From: JAWVZU01 sp033722075
GTDB lineage: Bacteria; Pseudomonadota; Gammaproteobacteria; Xanthomonadales; SZUA-38
DNA length: 20,956 nt
Assembly: GCA_033722075.1 (NCBI GenBank)
Contig: JAWVZU010000031.1
Span: forward strand, 1-20,956
Direction: 5' to 3'
A program made the position numbers and the translations under genes. Positions within the stretch are counted from its first letter, which is position 1, and each line of letters begins with the position of its first letter. This document shows positions 15,954 to 20,956 of the stretch, in pieces. A model generated the notes under the pieces. The model saw nothing but the letters and a program-made list of their open reading frames with translations. It was not told the origin of the DNA and made no database searches.

Positions 15954-17004
15954 GGCCCGACCCCAGCAGGTGCTTGATCGTGGGGATCACGTCCTGCTTG
16001 CGGTGCATGACCGACGCCCGGACCTTGCGATCCTCGTTGAACTGGCGGTTGATGAAATTGACCAGGCAACTGTGCGCGCTAGGCTTGATCTCCACGACGC
16101 TCAGCCGGTTGAAGGCGGGGCGCAGCTGCTCCTGGACGATCTCCACGATTTCCGCCGCATCCTGGCGAAGCAGTTCCCCGTCACCCACGTAGAAGCAGTA
16201 GAGGTTGGTGGTGTTCGGGTCGTATTCGTTGCGGGCCACCCGGGCCACCAGGTCGAAGGCCATGGAAGCGCGCGTACCGCCGATGTTGCTGACCTGGTAG
16301 AACTCGTCCGGGGTGACCTCGTAGGCCTCGACGTCGTGGACGAAGAAACGATGCTCGACCTTGTTGTGGCCGTAGTTGAAGTCCAGCCAGTGATGGATGA
16401 ACGAGAGGAGCCGTTTCTCCAGTTCCAGCCGGTCGCCGTAGGTCGAGTAGGAGATGTCGCCGACGTAGAAGCAGGCCGCCCGGAAGCGTGGCTTCTCGAT
16501 CCGCTGCGGCTGCTTGAAGCGCCGATCCCGGCGGCGGATGGAAACCGTGTAGCGATCCTCGTCCGGCCGGTATTCGCCGACCGCGATGGAACTCTTGACC
16601 GCCCGCTTGAAGGTGCGCTTGCGATCAAGGACCACGCCGGTGGGGCCGAAGGTCTTGAACTCGTAGCTGACCTGCTTGATCTTCCCGCGCCCTTCCTTGG
16701 TGAGGTCGGGCAGATTGAGGCGCTCGGCGGCCAGCTCCATGAAGCGATCGAAGGAAACGCCGAAACGCAGCTTGCCCCCCTGATCGCCGGGCCCCTGGCC
16801 GCCCCCGCCGCCTCCGCCGGTATCGCCATAGGTGAACTCGGGTGGCGCGATGTCGTCCATTTCGACGATCAGCTCGGACCCGTCGCCGGGCGCCTGCTCC
16901 AGTTCGCCCTCGCTGATGGCGCGTTCGACCAGGTCGCTCAGCTTCTCGTCGATGAAGTCGCCGAACAGACCTTCGGACTCCTCGGAACTGATCCGGTCAG
17001 GCAT
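15946..17004 (-). CDS. DUF444 (YeaH/YhbH-like) von Willebrand-like protein
   Basis: A 352-residue DUF444 protein, shorter than E. coli YeaH (about 427 aa), mostly by a reduced N-terminus. Residues 1-58 are acidic, followed by a glycine stretch (62-77, GGGGGGGQGPGDQGG). The C-terminal VWA-like domain starts near 174: FYVGDISYST keeps the metal-site pattern DxSxS (Asp183, Ser185, Ser187), GGTRAS supplies the conserved Thr244, and YCFYVGDGE supplies the later Asp275. VWA proteins often act as partners or adaptors of AAA+ ATPases, here presumably the PrkA proteins. The ATG at 17004 overlaps the upstream PrkA stop by 8 bases (ATGCCTGA), and its own stop overlaps the SpoVR start by 8. Confidence 0.92.
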   Translation of the reverse strand: MPDRISSEESEGLFGDFIDEKLSDLVERAISEGELEQAPGDGSELIVEMDDIAPPEFTYGDTGGGGGGGQGPGDQGGKLRFGVSFDRFMELAAERLNLPDLTKEGRGKIKQVSYEFKTFGPTGVVLDRKRTFKRAVKSSIAVGEYRPDEDRYTVSIRRRDRRFKQPQRIEKPRFRAACFYVGDISYSTYGDRLELEKRLLSFIHHWLDFNYGHNKVEHRFFVHDVEAYEVTPDEFYQVSNIGGTRASMAFDLVARVARNEYDPNTTNLYCFYVGDGELLRQDAAEIVEIVQEQLRPAFNRLSVVEIKPSAHSCLVNFINRQFNEDRKVRASVMHRKQDVIPTIKHLLGSGRA

Positions 17005-19213
17005 CGATGCTCGACGCGTTGGCGGTGATGGTGAGTGCCTGGAAAGCGCACTTGCCGCAGTAGCCCAGCTCGCTGGTGAGATAGCGCACCGTCTCGTTGA
17101 GCTGCTCCTGCTCGGAGGAGTTCACATTGGCCGCGGAAGATCCGCTCTTGATCCAGCCCAGCAGCTTCATGTTCTCGCCGGACTTGAACTCGTTCTCGAA
17201 CACGAAGCGCTTGATCGCCGCCTGGTAGGAGGGTTCGTCGGCCAGCAGGACCTCGCCGCTGACGCTGGCGATGGCGTCCGACAGCTCCTTGCGGAAGACC
17301 TCCTTGTCGGGAATGCCCAGGTACTGCTCCACGGCCTGCATGAATTTCTCGTCCGGCTGAACGTCGGACTCGGTCACTTCGTGCTTGACGGTGGTGCTGC
17401 GGGCATAGGCACGGACATGGTTGGTGTATTTCTTCCAGGTGGATTCCACGACCGAGTTGTCGCGCAAAACGGCCGAGTAGACGTCCGAGGCAATCTGGCT
17501 GAAGATCCAGCGCTTGGCCTGCGGCAGGATCTTGGCCACGTAGTGGTTCAGGAGGTTCTTGTTCGCGGCGAACTGGTCTTTCAGGGCCCGCTCCGTGCGG
17601 ACATGCAGATCCAGCGGTGTCACGCAGGGGTTCTGCAGCGCAATCGAGGCCATCAGCGTCGCCTCGCCCTGTTCGCGCTTGAGGCGCTCCAGGTTGGCCT
17701 GGAACTCGTTGATCTGGAAGTGCTCGGTGTTCTCGAACACGTTCTGGATGAAGCGCGGATCAAGCCCGAAGGTGCCCTCGGAGGGCTTGGTGAACTCGAA
17801 CTCGTCGAGCACCGCCATGGCAACGTTGTTGTCCACCCCGGAATCAGCGCGGCCCGCGTAGATCAGCGCCTTCTGCAGCAGGCTCAGGTTCGGGTTCTGC
17901 TTGGACTCGTAGAGCCGGGTCATCACTGCGACCAGGCTGAGCAGCTCGAGGCTGTGCGGCGCCACGTGCGCAACGTGCTTCTTCTTCCGGTTCCAGCCGC
18001 GCCGCTCGTTGGCGTAGGTCAGATCGTAGATCTGCCGTTCCTCCTGGAACGTGACCGACAGCGGCATCTCGATGAAGGTGGTCCGCGAGCGCAGCGCCTC
18101 GAAGGCCTCGTTGGCCATGAACATGTTGTATTCGTGGAAATTGGTGTGGCCGATGATCACCCCGTTGAAGGGGATCGGTGGCTGACCCTCGGGCTTGAAG
18201 AAGCGATCCTGGGTGGCGAACAGCATCTCGTAGAGGAACTTGTCCGAGAGCTTCAGGATCTCGTGGATCTCCACCAGGCCGTTGGCGCCCACGCACAGCT
18301 CGCCCTGGTAATCATGCACCAGCGGATGGGACTCGGAGCCGAAGCGCGGCAGCATGGAGTAGTCGATGTTGCCCACCAGCGAGCCGGCTTCCTGGCTTTT
18401 CTCGTCGCGCGGCGTGTAGGATCCGATCCCCCGCTTGCGGCTGGCGTCGAACACCATTCGCTTGACCTTCAGATAGGGCAGCAATCCCGCCAGGTCGAGG
18501 TCCTTCTCGGTCATGAATTCCTTGAGCACATACTCCGAGTAGGGCGAGATCATGCCGTCGACGTGGATCTCGAACTGGTCGTCGTAGTGGGGATGATCGG
18601 AAAGAAACTGGCTGACCGCATCGCGATCGAGACTGCCGTTGAGCCTGGTCAGGAAATCGTCGCGCAGGTCCGGCGGAATCACCTGCAACGGGCGCTCGTA
18701 GCAGGGACTCTGGATATAGTGGATCCCGTCTTCGGTAAAGAGCGACTTGTCCTTCAACCGGTCATCCGTGGTCGGCAGCAGCAGGGTATAGGTCCGACCG
18801 GTCTCGGTCTGGGAGTAGTTGCGCAGGGCCAGCTTGATGCCGTCCATGGAGCGGGACTTCGCAGCGCCGGGCGGGCCCAGCAGGATCCACAACCGCTTCG
18901 ATGATTCGAGGCCGCGCGAAGCATTGTCGACCTTCTCCACCAGGTTTTCCTTGGCGCGCTGCTGGCCGAACACGGGGTACGGCCCCACCAGGTCCTTGTC
19001 CTCGAAAAACCCGTAGCGATGCTTGATCGGCTTGCCGGGCACGATCGAGTACTCGACGCCCGAGGCCAGCATCATGTCGTGCAACAGCTGGAAGGTATTG
19101 CGCGTGATCCACGGCTTGCCGGCCACCAGGCCCAGGTACTCGCCGAAGTCGATGATCTCGTCGGTGGGTGGGGCGTCACGCTGTTCCAGCAGGCTGGCGA
19201 ATTGCTCAAGCAT
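16997..19213 (-). CDS. prkA: PrkA-type AAA+ serine protein kinase A (YeaG-like)
   Basis: A 738-residue PrkA homolog, about 100 residues longer than E. coli YeaG. The N-terminal AAA_PrkA domain has Walker A GPPGAAKS (113-120), then GANGLVEIHEILKLSDKFLY and FATQDRFF, the Walker B/sensor region, and GVIIGHTNFHEYN plus ALRSRTTFIEMPL matching PrkA's HSNxxE and DRxxxVxVP segments. The C-terminal PrkA kinase domain includes YTNHVRAYA, VQPDEKFMQAVEQYLGI and a terminal GYCGKCAFQAL with Cys719 and Cys722. The open frame begins with a TTG at 19225, but the ATG at 19213 has GGAG six bases upstream and is preferred. First gene of the PrkA-DUF444-SpoVR-PrkA operon. It is expected to phosphorylate proteins in stationary phase or stress; the substrate is unknown. 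Confidence 0.92.
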   Translation of the reverse strand: MLEQFASLLEQRDAPPTDEIIDFGEYLGLVAGKPWITRNTFQLLHDMMLASGVEYSIVPGKPIKHRYGFFEDKDLVGPYPVFGQQRAKENLVEKVDNASRGLESSKRLWILLGPPGAAKSRSMDGIKLALRNYSQTETGRTYTLLLPTTDDRLKDKSLFTEDGIHYIQSPCYERPLQVIPPDLRDDFLTRLNGSLDRDAVSQFLSDHPHYDDQFEIHVDGMISPYSEYVLKEFMTEKDLDLAGLLPYLKVKRMVFDASRKRGIGSYTPRDEKSQEAGSLVGNIDYSMLPRFGSESHPLVHDYQGELCVGANGLVEIHEILKLSDKFLYEMLFATQDRFFKPEGQPPIPFNGVIIGHTNFHEYNMFMANEAFEALRSRTTFIEMPLSVTFQEERQIYDLTYANERRGWNRKKKHVAHVAPHSLELLSLVAVMTRLYESKQNPNLSLLQKALIYAGRADSGVDNNVAMAVLDEFEFTKPSEGTFGLDPRFIQNVFENTEHFQINEFQANLERLKREQGEATLMASIALQNPCVTPLDLHVRTERALKDQFAANKNLLNHYVAKILPQAKRWIFSQIASDVYSAVLRDNSVVESTWKKYTNHVRAYARSTTVKHEVTESDVQPDEKFMQAVEQYLGIPDKEVFRKELSDAIASVSGEVLLADEPSYQAAIKRFVFENEFKSGENMKLLGWIKSGSSAANVNSSEQEQLNETVRYLTSELGYCGKCAFQALTITANASSIDA

Positions 19214-19303
19214 CAACTTCTCCAATATCAGAAGACGAGGACCTGCTCGGCATCCGGCCCAGCGGGGCCCTCAATCGTTGGACCCATGCTGCCAATTACG
19301 GGT

Positions 19304-19315
19304 TCAAGTGTAGCC
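19304..19315 (-). promoter_or_regulatory. Sigma-S / extended -10 promoter candidate for the PrkA operon
   Basis: On the minus strand, GGCTACACTTGA matches the RpoS-type extended -10 consensus KCTAYRCTTAA at all positions but one, with core TACACT at 19312-19307. No good -35 hexamer sits 17 bases upstream, which is tolerated by sigma-S. Transcription would start near 19300, leaving a leader of about 87 bases before the ATG at 19213. The E. coli homologs of this operon are stationary-phase/stress controlled, which agrees. Confidence 0.5.
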
Positions 19316-19432
19316 GACCTGCCGTGGATTGAAAGGGGGCAATTCGAGGGTGCGGCAGCGCTTGTGCTGCAAGCCCTGCGGCCACGTCCACCGGCGCGTC
19401 GGGGCGCCGACGAACGGTATGTCCGAGACGAC

Positions 19433-19534
19433 GGAGCGCCCCTCGCCCCGGAGCGGAGAGGGGAACCAGGGCTGGGCTATCGTCGCAACGCTCATTTATT
19501 GCTCCCTCTCCGCTCAGGGGAGAGGGCAGGGGTG
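19433..19534. repeat. Inverted pair of REP-like 'CCCTCTCC...' intergenic elements
   Basis: GAGCGGAGAGGG (19451-19462) and its exact reverse complement CCCTCTCCGCTC (19504-19515) are 41 bases apart. Each sits in a longer similar arm: the right arm folds by itself (CCCTCTCC 19504-19511, GGAGAGGG 19519-19526, 7-base loop) and ends GGGTGAGG; the left arm carries the mirror (CCCCTCGCCCCG next to GGAGAGGGG). This is the head-to-head layout of paired REP elements common between genes in gammaproteobacteria. It occupies the 329-base gap (19214-19542) between the PrkA operon and DUF72. The rest of that gap holds the operon promoter candidate and no convincing gene. The hairpin may terminate DUF72 transcripts, but no T-run follows. 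Confidence 0.6.
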
Positions 19535-19542
19535 AGGTGGTT

Positions 19543-20244
19543 CTAAGCGGCGTCAGCGCGCTCCAGAAACCGCTGCGCCAGCTTCGGGCCGGCGCCCTCC
19601 TCCTCGTGCTTGAAGAATACCAGGGCTCGCGACCAGCCCTGGGCCGCACAGCGAGACACCCAAGCGTCGAGATCGGAGTCGTCGTAACAACTACGCCGCA
19701 GCCGCAGGTAGCCGAAGTCCGCGGTGGTGCGGATCTCCGCTTCGGCCTCCTCGTCGTCGTTCACCACCAGCGCTACGTTGCGCCCGGCGAGGCGCTCGAA
19801 CACGCCGTCGCAAAGCCACGAACCATGGCGCACCTCCAGGCAGGCCGGCAGGTCCTCCGGCAGTTCCCGCAGCCATTCCGTGAGCCGCTCCGGCTCGTAG
19901 CGAAGGTAGGGCGGCAACTGGAACAGCACCACCCCGAGGCGGTCGCCGAGGGTTTCGAGGTTCCGCGCGAGGTAACCCATCGGCTCAGCAATGTCCTGGA
20001 GCTTCTTCTGATGGGTGATGCGCCGGGAGGCCTTGATCGAGAATCGGAACCCGGGCGGGACGGCCTCGCGCCACTTCTCCAATACCGAGCGCTTGGGCAT
20101 GCGGTAGAACGTGTTGTTGATCTCGACGGCGGGCAGCTGCTCCGCGTAGTACGCCAGACGGGCATCGGCCGGCAGGTCCTCCGGGTAGAACACGCCCTTC
20201 CACTCGTCGTAGCTGAAACCACTGGTGCCGGCGAGAAACTGCAT
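19543..20244 (-). CDS. DUF72 domain protein (YecE-like)
   Basis: A 233-residue DUF72 protein of normal length. The family opening GTSGFSYDEWKGVFYPEDLP is followed by YAEQLPAVEINNTFYRMPK (about 32-50), FRFSIKASRRITH (67-79), LGVVLFQLPPYLRY, LEVRHGSW, VALVVNDDEE, DFGYLRLRR and the closing ALVFFKHEEEGAGPKLAQRF. DUF72 has a TIM-barrel-like fold, and its biochemical function is not settled. The ATG at 20244 has a strong GGAGGAGGGG ribosome site. It is transcribed divergently from the ArsR-like gene, with a repeat array in between, and towards the PrkA operon on the same strand, but a REP-like pair and a separate promoter make read-through unlikely to be the main route. Confidence 0.92.
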   Translation of the reverse strand: MQFLAGTSGFSYDEWKGVFYPEDLPADARLAYYAEQLPAVEINNTFYRMPKRSVLEKWREAVPPGFRFSIKASRRITHQKKLQDIAEPMGYLARNLETLGDRLGVVLFQLPPYLRYEPERLTEWLRELPEDLPACLEVRHGSWLCDGVFERLAGRNVALVVNDDEEAEAEIRTTADFGYLRLRRSCYDDSDLDAWVSRCAAQGWSRALVFFKHEEEGAGPKLAQRFLERADAA

Positions 20245-20297
20245 GAAACCCCTCCTCCCTTCATCTTAGCGCTTCGCTGACCTTGAGCGGTAAGACA

Positions 20298-20440
20298 CGT
20301 CACCCCCGGGCGTAACCAACCCAAAAAAAGCCGTCATCCCCGGGCGTGACCAACCCAAAAAAGACCGTCATCCTCGAGCGTAACCGACCAGAAAACCGTC
20401 ATCCTCGGGCGGCCGCAGGCCGACCCGGGGATCCAGCGCC
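20298..20440. repeat. Short degenerate tandem array of CGTCATCC-type repeat units
   Basis: Four units each start CGTCA(T/C)CC: 20298-20331 (34 bases), 20332-20365 (34), 20366-20396 (31) and 20397 onward. Units 1-3 share CGTCAtCCcCGgGCGT, then aACCaACCcA and an A-run. Unit 4 instead extends into an imperfect palindrome (ATCCTCGGG ... CCCGGGGAT) ending near 20432, like the dispersed 'TCATCCCCGGG...CCCGGGGATCC' hairpin elements of proteobacteria. Units 1-3 look like half-elements copied in tandem. There are no unique spacers, so it is not a CRISPR. Confidence 0.7.
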
Positions 20441-20455
20441 ATGGGCACCGACTTA

Positions 20456-20490
20456 TTGACAAATTAATTTTTCTAGACAAAAATTACTAT
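20456..20490 (+). promoter_or_regulatory. AT-rich promoter/operator with direct repeats before the ArsR-like gene
   Basis: A 35-base AT-rich island in GC-rich DNA. A perfect TTGACA (20456-20461) is followed after 17 bases by AAAAAT (20479-20484), with TACTAT at 20485-20490 as another -10 candidate at a longer spacing. GACAAA occurs twice (20458-20463, 20476-20481), each followed by a TTA, 18 bases apart and so on the same DNA face roughly two turns on. The ATG follows at 20493. This fits an autoregulated promoter bound by the downstream regulator and a nearly leaderless transcript. Confidence 0.5.
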
Positions 20491-20492
20491 CA

Positions 20493-20956
20493 ATGAACGT
20501 GCAGACCATCGATCAACCCGACGCTGCGGCGTGCCTGTTGCAGCCGCCTCGGTCCGAAATCCTGCGGGCGCTGCGTCAGCCGGGATCGGCCGCCAGTGTG
20601 GCCCGCGAGCTGGGCCTGCCCCGCCAGCGGGTCACATACCACGTGCGCCAACTCGAGAAGCACGGCCTGCTCGACCACGTCGAGGATCGTCGTGTCGGCA
20701 ACTGCATGGAGCGGGTCGTTCGGGCCAGGGCCGCTCGCTTCATGATCTCGCCGCGGGTCCTGGGCGAGCTGGGCCTGGACCGGGACGCGCTAGCCGACCG
20801 GTTTTCCAGCGCCTACCTGGTGGCTTCGGCCAGCGCTGCCGCCGAAACCGTCGCCGCCCAGCGCGAGGCAGCACGAGCCGCCGACCGGAAACTGGCTACG
20901 CTGACACTCGAATCAAAAGTGGCCTTTGCCGACCCGGCCGTCCAGGCAGCCTTTGC
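20493..20956 (+). CDS. ArsR-like helix-turn-helix transcriptional regulator (partial, 3' end outside window)
   Basis: The visible 154 residues have no stop before the window ends. Residues 18-70 form a winged helix: PPRSEILRALRQPGSAASVA, the recognition region RELGLPRQRVTYHVRQLEKHG, and a short wing LLDHVEDRRVGN. This is the ArsR/'HTH_20'-type fold. The metal-binding ELCVCDL-type motif of metal sensors is not present, so it is probably not a metal sensor. The later part (about 85-154) is Ala-rich and helical with a likely coiled segment (AAETVAAQREAARAADRKLA). It is preceded by an AT-rich promoter with repeated GACAAA. The ATG at 20493 has no ribosome site, consistent with a leaderless message. 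The regulated genes are probably itself and those beyond the window. Confidence 0.75.
   Translation, partial: MNVQTIDQPDAAACLLQPPRSEILRALRQPGSAASVARELGLPRQRVTYHVRQLEKHGLLDHVEDRRVGNCMERVVRARAARFMISPRVLGELGLDRDALADRFSSAYLVASASAAAETVAAQREAARAADRKLATLTLESKVAFADPAVQAAF

Noticed and set aside
16832..18904. 690-codon open frame on the plus strand across the PrkA A gene
   Set aside because: Antisense shadow of a GC-rich gene; composition is Val/Leu/Gly/His-rich without domain motifs, while the minus strand encodes a clear PrkA.
19304..19495. 63-codon minus-strand frame in the gap before the PrkA operon
   Set aside because: Its PSPLRGEG stretch is the translation of a REP-like repeat, a well-known source of false genes, and it overlaps the operon promoter candidate.
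20298..20440. CRISPR array
   Set aside because: The repeats are contiguous and degenerate with no unique spacers, and no cas gene is nearby.

Overview
The window is GC-rich (by eye low-to-mid 60s %), densely coded bacterial chromosome with short intergenic gaps. The gene families (AraC, ECF sigma, MscS, DUF6901, PrkA/DUF444/SpoVR, DUF72) and the 'CCCTCTCC...GGAGAGGG' and 'CGTCATCC(C/T)CGGG' intergenic repeats suggest a free-living gammaproteobacterium, perhaps near the Xanthomonadales/Chromatiales. That placement is inference only. I see no rRNA, tRNA, CRISPR, transposase, phage or plasmid gene.

Layout. 1-3206, all on the minus strand: a truncated lipoprotein serine hydrolase, an AraC regulator, an exported SnoaL/NTF2-like (DUF4440) gene broken by one in-frame amber codon, and an exported alpha/beta hydrolase. 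3427-7471, all on the plus strand: a PaaI-like thioesterase, a DUF6901 protein, a five-helix membrane protein paired with an MscS channel, and a GNAT acetyltransferase. 7541-9203, minus strand: a membrane-anchored thioredoxin-like protein without cysteines, and an ECF sigma factor overlapping by ATGA with a four-helix membrane protein that may be its regulator. 9389-11340: a glutathione S-transferase (+) and a flavin monooxygenase (-) that converge on one shared CTAG stop.

11354-19213, minus strand, is the centre of interest. In transcription order it holds PrkA-type AAA+/kinase A (738 aa), a DUF444 (YeaH-like) von Willebrand-like protein, SpoVR, a second and divergent PrkA-type protein B (833 aa), then after a short gap an FHA-domain protein and the flavin monooxygenase. 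The first four genes overlap or abut and should be made as one unit. A good sigma-S/extended -10 match lies about 90 bases upstream of the first start codon. The three-gene prkA-yeaH-spoVR set is a known stationary-phase/stress module. Two different PrkA paralogs flanking DUF444-SpoVR, followed by a phosphothreonine reader, is the most unusual feature here. It suggests a hetero-AAA+/VWA kinase machine with its own phospho-reader.

19214-20956: a 329-base intergenic stretch with an inverted pair of REP-like elements, a DUF72 gene (-), a short degenerate tandem-repeat array, an AT-rich promoter/operator with direct repeats, and the 5' part of an ArsR-like HTH regulator (+) running off the end.
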